A DNA stretch of 18,095 bases, from positions 1 to 18,095 of the forward strand of contig DAKU01000155.1 in the NCBI GenBank assembly GCA_002508425.1, written 5' to 3'. Below the pieces are notes generated by a model. The model did not search any database and was not told where the DNA came from. It saw only the letters and a program-made list of their open reading frames with translations. Source of the DNA: Methanosarcinaceae archaeon UBA470 (GTDB taxonomy: Archaea; Halobacteriota; Methanosarcinia; Methanosarcinales; Methanosarcinaceae). Position 1 is the first letter of the stretch; the number at the start of each line of letters is the position of its first letter. Of this stretch, positions 1 through 8,400 are shown piece after piece. The position numbers and the translations under genes are program-made.

Positions 1-2834
1 GCAACCGGTGCATTATCTGTTGAGGTTGAACCTGAATCAGTGGTAACTGTTAATAGTGGTTTATGTGCGTCGTCCCCACAATCCGAACTATAGAATGCAA
101 TATAATCACCGCTTTCTGTTTTTGCCTTAATGAAGAAACCGGTATTAGCATATTTACCACTTACATATTCCTGTACAAGTTGTGTGACATCAAACTCATA
201 GTATTGGTTATCAGGTAGTTTGCTGGCTGAGAAAATAAGATTAGCATATGGTGTACTTCCCTGAGCAACGCCACTCTTATCATACCAGCTTCCTCCTGCT
301 GCTGTCCAGGAATTCCAGGTAACAGAATTTGGATTCCACGCAACTGGCCTATAGATCTCCACAGTAGTAGCAGAAGTACGTGTTTTACCTGCAGGATAGT
401 ACCAGTACAGAGAAAGTGTTGCTTTAGATATACTGTCTGTTGTCTTATATCCACTCAGATCAAACAGCATTACATCCCTGCACACGCTATCTGTACTCCT
501 TCCAACGTCAATATAGGCACTTGTGGAAAGAACAGAAGTTGGGAGTGACTCACGCAATCTATTGTCATAACAAGTTGTATATGAGATTGAGCCTGGACTC
601 GATGAAGTACTACTGCTTACAACCACCTTTAATGTGTCTGTATCTGTCTGACCACTTGAATCAGTGACTGTCAGAGTCACAGTATAGGTTCCTGCAGTTG
701 TATATGTATGAGTAGCTGTCTTACCTGAAGCTTCAGAGGTTATGCCATTTGAAGCATCAAAATCCCAGCAATACGAAGCTATACCTTTGTCATCAGTGGA
801 AGCACTGCCATCAAAGCTAACAGCTGAGCTCGTAGTTGCAGTCTTATCCGCACCTGCATTTGCCACTGGTGAATCATCCGGATCAGCAACCACTACTATT
901 AATGTATCTGTAGATTTCTGCCCATATATGTCTGTGACAGTAAGTGTTACAGTGTAAGTCCCTGCAGTTGAATATTTGTATGTGGATGTTATTCCGGTGG
1001 TTTCAGATATGCCATTTGAAGCATCAAAGTCCCATGAATAATATGCTATACCTTTGTCATCTGAGGAAGAACTGCCATCAAAACTAACAGTTGAACCTAT
1101 GGAAACGGTCTTATCAGAGCCAGCCTTCGCGACTGGTGCTTTGTTAGATACAGTAGACGATGTGGAAGAACTTTTTGAAGCCTGAGCAGTATTACCATAC
1201 CTTCCGATGTTGATTCTTCCTCCATTTGGAGAAGGTTCACTGCTGTAACTAGATTTTGAATATCCTGCATCTATCAATGGGCTGGTTGTACTATCAACTA
1301 CCCACTTTCCACTTGAATATCTACCTGCTTTGCTCTTTAGGTGGTAGTCACGGCTTGTAGAAGATGCAAATAGCGGATCAAGGTATATATCGTTGCTATG
1401 GCCAATATTTGCGCCAGTGTATGCACCATTTGCATTATTATATAAGCAATTATTGTAAACAATAAATTCATGATGATCTGAATTATAATTCCAAATACCT
1501 GTTTTCACGTTTTTAGGGCAGTTCAAGATAACATTGTTTCTCACAATAGTTGTGAAGTCTGCGCTCATCTTGTAAGAATTTGGATACTGATAATACTTTA
1601 CAGCAGCATGCCCACCATTATCTATAACATTGTTTTCTATTATTGTGTTATCGAATTGTCCTACTATGATCGCTGCATTGCTGTATCCTGTATTAGTACT
1701 ATATTGCCCTACATTGTACATTGTATTGTGATGTACATGGACATTCTTTCCACGTTTTACGTTATCTTTGTCTTCACCATCTATCCAGATAGCTGCACCA
1801 TTAAGGGTGTGGAATATATTGTTGTATATTTCAATATTTTCAGATTTGTATCCACTATTTTTATCAATTTCTATACCTGGACCTGTGGAGGACCCACTAA
1901 TTTCTGAATGTATAACATTATTATAGATCTTTGCTTCACCAGAACTTGATAACCTGAAAGCACTGTTAGTTCTTGTATAAACATCATTGTTGGTTGCCGT
2001 AACACCATTCATTCCCAGAACGTAAAGGGCATCATGTCCAAGTTTATATACAGAATTATCTGAAAATACAATATTTGCTGAAGAAGTGTAAGAATAAGGA
2101 CTATTTCTTGCTTTTAGTCCGTCGCCTGTACTCCATTCCAGACGCATGTCTGTTACTGTAATTCCTTTACAGTCATCAAAATACATCAGATTATAGTATC
2201 CATCACCGCGGTCTACAGATTGTTGTTCACTGTTTCCATCGATCTCAAATCCCTTAATTGTGAAATTTTTATAATCCCCACTTTTATTTCTTATCAATGG
2301 TACATCAACAGCCCATCCTGCATTTGCTACCAGCTTAATACAAGCACTGGAATCTCCGGTGAGAATTGTATTTGATCCCATCAGAATAGTTTCATCTATC
2401 CAATATGTGTTTGGTCCTTTCAGGTAGACAGTACCACCACCAAGACCATCGATATATGTTAGTGCTTTATTGATCTCGATCTCATCATTTGTTCCATCAC
2501 ATATGTAGATTCCACTAGTTGTCGTATTAGATGTGTATTTCCCAGTTGAATTTGTATCTACATATACGGTTGCTGCCGAGCAAATGCTCGATGCAGCAAT
2601 TGAAAACAAAAGAAAACAGATTGAAAAACATATGAGCATCGTTGGTATTTTTTTTGTGAACGTGTTATTTTTAGTATTAATTATCGATAAACCAAGTTTC
2701 TTTTTCACAGATTGCCCAGTTAATAAAAAAAAGCAACATGTGATATGCAATACGAGCAATATTATCTGATACGATTTAACTGCTCTAAAAAAGCTAAGCC
2801 TCTGACATATTTCTTCCCCATACTGACTAAACAT
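1..2834 (-). CDS. Large secreted modular surface protein (beta-helix, PKD, DNRLRE/disaggregatase-type), C-terminus outside window
   Basis: The reading frame is open from the ATG at 2834 to the left edge (944 complete codons), so the 3' end is missing. A hydrophobic stretch near residues 22-40 is followed by a classic signal peptide at residues 66-87 (starting MLICFSICFL, with a likely cleavage after SICSA). Residues about 120-520 are short repeats rich in N, G, I and V (for example NNVIDNGG, NNCLYNN), typical of right-handed parallel beta-helices. They end with SPLIDAGY and NGGRINIGRYGN, as in methanogen disaggregatase-related proteins. Two PKD domains start near residues 566 (APVAKAG) and 655 (SPVANAG), each with WDFD and TYTVTLTVTD. 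Residues about 745-930 form a DNRLRE/disaggregatase-repeat domain (YDNRLRES, SVTWNSW), and a third PKD domain begins at the edge. The likely role is cell-surface or matrix adhesion or polysaccharide binding. The start at 2834 is favoured by a GGGAG site 9 nt upstream; the ATG at 2639 would give a normal signal peptide but has no ribosome binding site. Confidence 0.88.
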   Translation of the reverse strand, partial: MFSQYGEEICQRLSFFRAVKSYQIILLVLHITCCFFLLTGQSVKKKLGLSIINTKNNTFTKKIPTMLICFSICFLLFSIAASSICSAATVYVDTNSTGKYTSNTTTSGIYICDGTNDEIEINKALTYIDGLGGGTVYLKGPNTYWIDETILMGSNTILTGDSSACIKLVANAGWAVDVPLIRNKSGDYKNFTIKGFEIDGNSEQQSVDRGDGYYNLMYFDDCKGITVTDMRLEWSTGDGLKARNSPYSYTSSANIVFSDNSVYKLGHDALYVLGMNGVTATNNDVYTRTNSAFRLSSSGEAKIYNNVIHSEISGSSTGPGIEIDKNSGYKSENIEIYNNIFHTLNGAAIWIDGEDKDNVKRGKNVHVHHNTMYNVGQYSTNTGYSNAAIIVGQFDNTIIENNVIDNGGHAAVKYYQYPNSYKMSADFTTIVRNNVILNCPKNVKTGIWNYNSDHHEFIVYNNCLYNNANGAYTGANIGHSNDIYLDPLFASSTSRDYHLKSKAGRYSSGKWVVDSTTSPLIDAGYSKSSYSSEPSPNGGRINIGRYGNTAQASKSSSTSSTVSNKAPVAKAGSDKTVSIGSTVSFDGSSSSDDKGIAYYSWDFDASNGISETTGITSTYKYSTAGTYTVTLTVTDIYGQKSTDTLIVVVADPDDSPVANAGADKTATTSSAVSFDGSASTDDKGIASYCWDFDASNGITSEASGKTATHTYTTAGTYTVTLTVTDSSGQTDTDTLKVVVSSSTSSSPGSISYTTCYDNRLRESLPTSVLSTSAYIDVGRSTDSVCRDVMLFDLSGYKTTDSISKATLSLYWYYPAGKTRTSATTVEIYRPVAWNPNSVTWNSWTAAGGSWYDKSGVAQGSTPYANLIFSASKLPDNQYYEFDVTQLVQEYVSGKYANTGFFIKAKTESGDYIAFYSSDCGDDAHKPLLTVTTDSGSTSTDNAPV

Positions 2835-2843
2835 TCTAAGACT

Positions 2844-2881
2844 CTCCCAATATTTAGTTAACTCCAATGTATAAAAATATA
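2844..2881 (-). promoter_or_regulatory. TATA box and ribosome binding site of the surface protein gene
   Basis: On the minus strand an AT-only TATA-like tract (TATATTTTTATA, 2870-2881) lies about 40 nt before the ATG at 2834. GGGAG at 2844-2848 sits 9 nt before the ATG. A transcript starting about 26 nt after the TATA centre would begin near 2850 and just include the ribosome binding site. This supports the longer N-terminus, but no start site was measured. Confidence 0.45.
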
Positions 2882-3263
2882 CCTATAGTTTATAATAGTA
2901 TTAAATCTTAAATTAGTCTAGAAAGTGGGTAGCATTTAATACTTAATAAGTGTTTGGGAAAAGTATATCTCAGAAAGCATAATTTATCTATAATTATATA
3001 TCATATATTTTATGGTTAATATATAAAAACTGATATTGGATAACATAAGACTGTTTTAATTTTGTTATAAAGGTATATGCAAGTTTTTTAAATATAATGG
3101 ATATTCAAAACCTATTTAATTAGTGTTTTAAATAGAAAGAAACAGTTTATAGAATATAGTAAAAGAGAGGCTACTAAAAATTTATTAAATACTATTTATA
3201 TCCTATGTTTATTAATAAATACACGAGCTTGAGAACAACAATTACATGATCTAAAGGCATTTT
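2882..3263. other. AT-rich intergenic region between divergent genes
   Basis: No credible gene is seen here. The stretch is very AT-rich. It contains an 8-bp perfect inverted repeat (CTATTTAA at 3112-3119, TTAAATAG at 3128-3135, 8-nt loop) and a TATA-like ATTTATATC at 3194-3202 that could serve the transporter gene starting at 3264. Divergent promoters are expected in this space. No RNA gene could be recognised. Confidence 0.4.
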
Positions 3264-4178
3264 ATGTTACAAAAGTTCACTTCTTTATTTCCTTTATGGG
3301 CTATCATTCTTTCAGCTATTGCTCTTTTATCCCCTGATATCTTTCTGCCCTATAAAGATGCAATTCCTTTTCTGCTGGGACTTGTGATGTTCGGAATGGG
3401 TATGACACTTGCCCTTGAAGACTTCTTGCTTGTTTTCAAAAGACCTAAAGCAGTTTTTATTGGAACTTTACTACAGTATGCTTTGATGCCTTTCATAGGA
3501 TATGCCATTGCAAGGGTTTTTGCACTTTCACCTGAACTAACAGCAGGTGTGGTACTCTTAGGTTGTTGTCCGGGAGGTACTGCATCAAATGTTATATCAT
3601 ATCTTGCCAAAGCAGATGTAGCACTTTCCATTGTGTTGACATCGTTTTCCACATTGATATCCTTTGTAATGACCCCCTTGCTTACATGGGTGTACATAGG
3701 TCAAACCATCGATGTGGACATATACGGCATGCTGATCAGCATTCTACAGATAGTCATAGTTCCTGTTGCATTGGGAATTGCCATTAATACGGTTTTAAGT
3801 TCCCGTATAGAAAATATACGCCATCTGTTTCCAGTGATATCAGTACTTACTATTATCTTCATAATATCAATTATTATAGCATTGAACAGGGAAATGGTAA
3901 TTTCTGCAGGTTTTTTGGTAGTGATCGTAGTTATACTTCACAATTTGCTTGGACTTGCAAGTGGTTATGGATTTGCCAAACTTCTGGGTCTTAGTGAGGT
4001 CGAGGCAAGGACCATTGGTATAGAAGTGGGCATGCAGAACTCTGGTCTTAGCGTTGCTCTTTCCATTAAATATTTCACAGCGGCTGCTGCACTTCCGGGT
4101 GCCCTTTTTAGTATCTGGCACAACATCTCAGGCTCTTTTGCAGCATCTTATTGGACAAAAAAGAATATACCCAAGTGA
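3264..4178 (+). CDS. BASS-family (SBF / bile acid:sodium symporter-like) transporter
   Basis: The 304-residue protein is almost entirely hydrophobic, with 9-10 predicted membrane helices. Both signature regions of the SBF family (PF01758) are present: LLGCCPGGTASNVISYLAKA near residues 98-117, and EVGMQNSGL near residue 253. These correspond to the two discontinuous helices that bind sodium and substrate in BASS proteins. Family members cotransport sodium with organic anions; known substrates include bile acids, pyruvate, pantoate and 2-keto acids, so the substrate here cannot be named from sequence. The length is normal for the family. The ATG start has only a weak AAAGG-like site before it. 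A HAD phosphatase gene follows 38 bp downstream on the same strand, so the two may be cotranscribed. Confidence 0.9.
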   Translation: MLQKFTSLFPLWAIILSAIALLSPDIFLPYKDAIPFLLGLVMFGMGMTLALEDFLLVFKRPKAVFIGTLLQYALMPFIGYAIARVFALSPELTAGVVLLGCCPGGTASNVISYLAKADVALSIVLTSFSTLISFVMTPLLTWVYIGQTIDVDIYGMLISILQIVIVPVALGIAINTVLSSRIENIRHLFPVISVLTIIFIISIIIALNREMVISAGFLVVIVVILHNLLGLASGYGFAKLLGLSEVEARTIGIEVGMQNSGLSVALSIKYFTAAAALPGALFSIWHNISGSFAASYWTKKNIPK

Positions 4179-4216
4179 TGCCTTCATGTGTGCACATTTC
4201 ATACTAGAGGGAGAAT

Positions 4217-4909
4217 TTGTTAAAAACATTGATATTCGATATGGATGGTGTACTTGTGGATTCCATGCCATACCACGTTCAAGCCATGCAACGCATCTTT
4301 GACCAAATGGGTGTACATATGGATCATAAGGTGATCTACGAGAGGGAGGGCGAAAAGACAATTGATATTGTACGTCTCCTGTTGGAGAAAGAAAGTGTTA
4401 ATGATGGCAGGTTCAATCTTGAAGAAATAGTAAAGAGATATATTGAAGAGTTCAAACTTTTAGTTAAGTTACGTACGTTCGATGGAATGCCTAAATGCCT
4501 AGAAGTTCTCAGGCAAAGATATACGCTTGCAGTGGTATCAGGTGCTGACAGGCCAATTGTGCATGATGTTCTAGAAAACTTGTATCCGGGGATATTCAGC
4601 GTGGTGGTCACGGGAGACGATATTGTTCATGGTAAACCAGCTCCAGACCCTTACTTAAAGGCAGTGGAGATGCTAGGTATGCAAAAAGATGAATGTATTG
4701 TTATAGAGAATGCTCCTGTAGGCGTACAGGCTGCAAAGGCCGCAGGCTTGTGCTGTATAGCAGTTCCTACATACCTGGACCCTCAAGAGCTTCAAATGGC
4801 AGATCTTGTTGTCATGGATCATGACATTCTAATTAATCTTCTTCTAGGCCTGCGAGCTGATACCCCAAAAACCTGTATTAAAGAGTACGCTCACTTAGAG
4901 AATTTGTAA
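4217..4909 (+). CDS. HAD-superfamily hydrolase, beta-phosphoglucomutase-like subfamily (TTG start)
   Basis: This is a 230-residue HAD phosphatase with the beta-phosphoglucomutase-type helical cap inserted after motif I. Motif I is DMDGVLVDS, with the nucleophile D8 and acid/base D10. Motif II is VVSGAD, motif III the lysine of GKPAPDPY, and motif IV is VIENAPVGVQAAKAAG, where EN stands in place of the more usual ED. Enzymes of this group dephosphorylate or isomerise small phosphosugars and similar metabolites; the substrate is unknown. No ATG fits: the first frame-consistent start is TTG at 4217, a few nt after GAGGGAGA, and it places motif I at the expected distance from the N-terminus. The 3' end overlaps the convergent reductase gene by 19 bp. 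Confidence 0.88.
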   Translation: MLKTLIFDMDGVLVDSMPYHVQAMQRIFDQMGVHMDHKVIYEREGEKTIDIVRLLLEKESVNDGRFNLEEIVKRYIEEFKLLVKLRTFDGMPKCLEVLRQRYTLAVVSGADRPIVHDVLENLYPGIFSVVVTGDDIVHGKPAPDPYLKAVEMLGMQKDECIVIENAPVGVQAAKAAGLCCIAVPTYLDPQELQMADLVVMDHDILINLLLGLRADTPKTCIKEYAHLENL

Positions 4910-5985
4910 TTGCATTTGATCCCGCTTTCATCAGAACATAGGTTACAAGAAACACATTTTGTGATCTCTGATTCTCCTTTTTTCAGTTTTGTCACCAAGT
5001 CAGGTTCGCATATCAGTGGTCTGCACAGGGAAATCATATCAGCATAACTTTCCTTAAGCAGCATTTCCATTACTTGCTTCGATCTGATACCACCTACAAG
5101 AATCACAGGCACATTGACTTGCTGTTTTATCATTTTAGCATAGTCACGGTAATAGGCTTCTTTTGCCGGTAAATCAATATTCGTTCTGAATAACTCATCG
5201 CCTGCTTCTGCGATCCCTCCGCTGATTTCTATGGCACATACGCCATTATCTGCAAGGATCTTTGCTATCTCTATGTTTTCAGGCGCATCAAGAGTGTGTT
5301 TGTGAGAACCGGGTTTAAAACCATCTGTAACGTTCAGTTTAACAAGAATTGGATATTCATAGCCTACCAATTCCCGCGCGCGTGAGATTATGTCAAGGAC
5401 CACCTGTGTCCTCTTTTCAGTGGAACCTCCCCATCTATCCTTACGCCTGTTGGTATACGGAGATATGAAATTACTTAGCAGAAAACCGTGTGCACAGTGC
5501 AACTGGACACCATCAAACCCAGCTTCTTTTGCCCTTCTTACAGCCTGTGCAAAATCCTCTATGGTTTCTAGAACTTCTTTTTCTGTCATCTCCTCAGGCA
5601 TGATGCCTTTTGTAATATCAACAACCGCAGAAGGAGCCAGTACATAGGGGTTATCGGTGGTGATCATGGTCTGTCGTCCTCCATGTACGATCTGGATCAC
5701 TATCTTACTGCCATGCTCATGCACCCTTGAAATGATTTCTTTATAGGGTTCTATGCACCTATCATCATAGATACCCTGCTGCAGATGATCACTTTTACCC
5801 TTTGGATTAACATAGGCATACCCGGTTATGATAAGTCCGATTTCATTACGGGCAAGTTCCTCGTACAAGTCCCCAATGCGTGATGTCGGAGTACCATCAG
5901 GCTGTGCCATCCATTCGTGTGTGGCAGATCGGACAAAACGATTAGGGATTTCAATACCGGCTATATTTATGGGTTCGAACAACAT
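4891..5985 (-). CDS. Old-yellow-enzyme-type NADH:flavin oxidoreductase with C-terminal cysteine cluster
   Basis: The 364-residue protein is an FMN-binding TIM barrel of the Oxidored_FMN family (PF00724). It starts LFEPINIAGIEIPNRFVRS. It has HGGRQ at residues 101-105, the H163/H166 pair in QLHCAHGFLLSNFISPYTNR, RWGGSTEKR, and the phosphate-binding end VILVGGI with SLCRPLI. Relatives reduce activated alkenes or related electrophiles with NAD(P)H. The C-terminus carries CX2CX2CX7C (C344, C347, C350, C358). This resembles the iron-sulfur ligand region of 2,4-dienoyl-CoA reductase and trimethylamine dehydrogenase, but it sits at the very end of a barrel-only protein. Whether it binds a 4Fe-4S cluster or another metal is inference. 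The physiological substrate is unknown. The gene ends tail to tail with the HAD gene and begins 75 bp after ccmC, probably as a separate transcript. Confidence 0.9.
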   Translation of the reverse strand: MLFEPINIAGIEIPNRFVRSATHEWMAQPDGTPTSRIGDLYEELARNEIGLIITGYAYVNPKGKSDHLQQGIYDDRCIEPYKEIISRVHEHGSKIVIQIVHGGRQTMITTDNPYVLAPSAVVDITKGIMPEEMTEKEVLETIEDFAQAVRRAKEAGFDGVQLHCAHGFLLSNFISPYTNRRKDRWGGSTEKRTQVVLDIISRARELVGYEYPILVKLNVTDGFKPGSHKHTLDAPENIEIAKILADNGVCAIEISGGIAEAGDELFRTNIDLPAKEAYYRDYAKMIKQQVNVPVILVGGIRSKQVMEMLLKESYADMISLCRPLICEPDLVTKLKKGESEITKCVSCNLCSDESGIKCNYKFSK

Positions 5986-6006
5986 ATCCGGTTGTTTCTT
6001 TTCTCA

Positions 6007-6014
6007 ATTTATAA
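6007..6014 (-). promoter_or_regulatory. TATA box of the flavin oxidoreductase gene, implying a leaderless transcript
   Basis: The minus strand reads TTATAAAT here, preceded by a purine-rich GAAAGGA that could act as a BRE. Its centre is about 26 nt upstream of the ATG at 5985, so the predicted start of transcription falls on the start codon. No Shine-Dalgarno sequence is visible before the ATG, in agreement with a leaderless mRNA. Confidence 0.45.
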
Positions 6015-6060
6015 TCCTTTCTTTTTTAAGCCAGTTTTTATTTATCAAAAAAATATGTGC

Positions 6061-6765
6061 TCAGCGACGTGATACCCTTAGAACATGGATCTCTTCTTTC
6101 AGTATTTCCATATTCGATTTGTAAATGAACAGTGTTAGGAATAGAGCAAGGAATGCTAAGAAGTTAACCACCAGTGTAAATTGGAGGTTAGAACCTTCTA
6201 GTCCTCCTCCTGTGCTGCCGTACATTGCCTCTCCGAACATTAAGGGATGCGCAGAGCGCCAGAGGCGTATAGAGAAAAAGCTTAGGGGTACAGAGACAAA
6301 ACCTACTATTCCAAATACTGATGCCAGCCTTGCTCTGGACTCTGGATCCTCTATGGCCTGGCGCAGCAGCAGATATGTGACATAAACAAGGAACAATGCA
6401 AGGGATGTGGTAAGCCGAGGTTCCCATATCCAATACCAACCCCAGGTAGCCATAGCCCAAATAGAACCAGTGATTAGTACCAGAAGGGCAAATATAACTC
6501 CAATCTCTGCTGCGGACCTGGCATAGATATCCCACTTCACGTCATGGGATTTGAGTTGCATGACACTTGCAGCAAAAACAATAAAGAAGGCAAAGTATGC
6601 AGTAATAGCTATTGGCATGTGGAAATAGAATATTTTGAAACTGCTATCAAGTACTTCTCCCGCCCCTGATCTCATTACGGGCAGAGAGAAAAAAACCATA
6701 TACATTGATAGAAGTACAAGTGCAGTAGTTACAAAAGCCAGTATCTTTAATTTCTTATTTTCCAT
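6061..6765 (-). CDS. ccmC: Cytochrome c maturation protein CcmC (heme handling)
   Basis: The 234-residue, six-helix membrane protein carries the tryptophan-rich heme-handling motif of CcmC as WGWYWIWEPRLT (W108-T119). The periplasm-type heme ligands match H49 in FYFHMP and H173 in WRSAHP. CcmC presents heme on the outer face of the membrane to the chaperone CcmE; CcmA and CcmB release the loaded chaperone. The usual WD of the motif is WE here. It is the last gene of a ccmA-ccmB-ccmC series, separated from ccmB by 82 bp that contains an AT-rich TATA-like tract, so it may also have its own promoter. Methanosarcinales with multiheme cytochromes need this pathway. CcmE and CcmF are not in the window and would have to be elsewhere. 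Confidence 0.92.
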   Translation of the reverse strand: MENKKLKILAFVTTALVLLSMYMVFFSLPVMRSGAGEVLDSSFKIFYFHMPIAITAYFAFFIVFAASVMQLKSHDVKWDIYARSAAEIGVIFALLVLITGSIWAMATWGWYWIWEPRLTTSLALFLVYVTYLLLRQAIEDPESRARLASVFGIVGFVSVPLSFFSIRLWRSAHPLMFGEAMYGSTGGGLEGSNLQFTLVVNFLAFLALFLTLFIYKSNMEILKEEIHVLRVSRR

Positions 6766-6847
6766 ACTTTTGTTCCATATTTAATGTTAGTTCCTATTGC
6801 GGTGTATTATCAATATATTTTATCTATTTTCCCGTTATTTTTCCACA

Positions 6848-7522
6848 TTATCCTTCCAATGTATAATCAAACAACATACGTGCCAGTGTAAAGAAAATAA
6901 TATCATATACAGCTATCAGGCGCAGTTCCATGATAATTTGAACAATTCCTTCTCCTGCTAGTATTTTGCCTGTGGCCATTACAGCAGGAATAAGCACCGG
7001 CACCAATAGAGGGAGTAAAAGCACAGGGAGCAGTATCTCTCGTGTACGCGTCTTAACCGTCAGAGCGGAAAGTAAAGTGCCAACTACAGAAAAACCCGCT
7101 GTACCCAACAGTATCACTATTGATATTACAGGTATGTTCGGGATATTATAATTAAACAGCACCATGAAAACTGGTACTGTAACTATTTCCACAATGAACA
7201 TCAGGCACATACTGGATATGGCCTTGCCGGTGTATATGGCTGCACTGTCCACAGGACATAATCGCAGTCCTTCCAAGCAGCTGTTTTCTGTCTCCGAGGC
7301 AAATGTCCTGGTAATGCCCAGCATTCCGGCAAATATGAAGGCGATCCAGAGTAAGCCTGGAGCCAGGCGATCAATGACTGAAGAATCGCTAAGTACATCA
7401 CTGAGGGATAAACTGAAGATTACCATGACCACAATAGAAAATACCAGCATGGAGTTAAGCACCTGTTTTGTGCGCAGTTCAGTACGCAGGTCCTTTGCTG
7501 CAATATAGAGGCTGCGTATCAT
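6848..7522 (-). CDS. ccmB: Heme exporter / cytochrome c maturation permease CcmB
   Basis: The 224-residue protein has six hydrophobic segments and the CcmB family core FASETENSCLEGLRLCPVDS (residues 74-93) followed by the IYTGK helix start. CcmB is the membrane subunit that pairs with the ATPase CcmA; with CcmC it forms the complex that frees holo-CcmE. Its start codon overlaps the end of ccmA by 4 bp (ATGA at 7519-7522), which shows translational coupling and a shared transcript. The conserved acidic residue in the ASETE part is kept. The length matches the family. Confidence 0.92.
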   Translation of the reverse strand: MIRSLYIAAKDLRTELRTKQVLNSMLVFSIVVMVIFSLSLSDVLSDSSVIDRLAPGLLWIAFIFAGMLGITRTFASETENSCLEGLRLCPVDSAAIYTGKAISSMCLMFIVEIVTVPVFMVLFNYNIPNIPVISIVILLGTAGFSVVGTLLSALTVKTRTREILLPVLLLPLLVPVLIPAVMATGKILAGEGIVQIIMELRLIAVYDIIFFTLARMLFDYTLEG

Positions 7523-8238
7523 GCTCCTCCATCAAATATCGTGGTATAGATATTCTTGAGTTCTTCTGCAGAACTTATGTCCTTTTGCCTTATATCTGAA
7601 GATATCGTTCCATCACAAAGTATGATTATTCTATCACATATACAAAAAGCCCTGTCTATATCATGTGTAACCATCAGCACTGTGGCTTTTTTGCTACTTT
7701 CAAGAAGCAGTCTCTCTAGATTGCAGGCTGATTGCAGATCCAGGCCAGTATATGGCTCATCCATTAAAATTATTTCAGGATCATGAATAAGAGAACGTGC
7801 TATGGACAGACGTTGCTTCATACCTCTGGATAGAGTGCTCACCCGGTCCAGATATCGGTACTCAAGATGCATCTGTTCAAGAAGCAGTTGAATCCTTACG
7901 ATAAGTTCATCGTCCGAAAGTCCGTACATTTTTCCAAAAAATCGCAGATTTTCTTCCACTGTCAGATCGCTATATAAATAGCTTTCATGTGAGATGGCAC
8001 CGATCATCTTTCGTATCTGTAATGCTGACCTGTTAAGCTCCATTCCACCTATTTCTACTGATCCCGATGAGGGTCTTATAAGAGTTTCAAGTATCTTCAG
8101 GAACGTCGTTTTACCTGCACCGTTAGGGCCCAGAATTATCACGAATTCTCCTTGTTCTATATTCAGGTTAATATCATGCAGCGCAACATGTCCTGCGAAC
8201 TTTTTGTTAAGTCCCTTTACGGAAATGATGCTGCCCAT
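7519..8238 (-). CDS. ccmA: Heme ABC exporter ATP-binding protein CcmA
   Basis: The 239-residue ABC ATPase has Walker A GPNGAGKTT (37-45), signature LSRGMKQR (136-143), Walker B IILMDEP (156-162) and the switch histidine H192 in VTHD. The Q-loop position holds H84 (ISHESYLYSDLT) rather than glutamine. An SH-type Q-loop and the LSRGMKQR signature are familiar in CcmA-like ATPases, so this need not mean lost activity. It is the first gene of ccmABC and energises release of heme-loaded CcmE at the membrane. No ribosome binding site is visible before the ATG, so initiation could be leaderless or use an unseen upstream start. Upstream and divergent lie a palindrome (8370-8385) and a microprotein gene. 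Confidence 0.92.
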   Translation of the reverse strand: MGSIISVKGLNKKFAGHVALHDINLNIEQGEFVIILGPNGAGKTTFLKILETLIRPSSGSVEIGGMELNRSALQIRKMIGAISHESYLYSDLTVEENLRFFGKMYGLSDDELIVRIQLLLEQMHLEYRYLDRVSTLSRGMKQRLSIARSLIHDPEIILMDEPYTGLDLQSACNLERLLLESSKKATVLMVTHDIDRAFCICDRIIILCDGTISSDIRQKDISSAEELKNIYTTIFDGGA

Positions 8239-8369
8239 GAAATACTAAATGACATGAGGCTTAGATTAACATTTTGCCATGAAGTGCATGCCTTTTGAAG
8301 AAAATATGAAAGTAATGAAAAGCATTCTTAGTTTTGTATTGATTTTAATTGAGTTAGAAATAGCCTTAT

Positions 8370-8385
8370 GATTATGATCATATTC
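8370..8385. promoter_or_regulatory. Palindrome between ccmA and the divergent microprotein gene
   Basis: GATTATGATCATATTC is a near-perfect 16-bp dyad with a perfect 10-bp core (TATGATCATA, 8373-8382). It lies about 20 bp upstream of the TATA box for the plus-strand microprotein and about 130 bp upstream of ccmA, which suits a regulator binding site. The string ATGATCATAT occurs again at 8573, overlapping the microprotein stop codon. The binding protein is unknown. Confidence 0.35.
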
Positions 8386-8400
8386 ATGTTTTACATCAGG

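Noticed and set aside
1608..1907. 99-codon plus-strand frame opposite the beta-helix region
   Set aside because: The minus strand codes clearly for the surface protein here; the plus-strand translation is low-complexity and Cys/Tyr-rich without known motifs.
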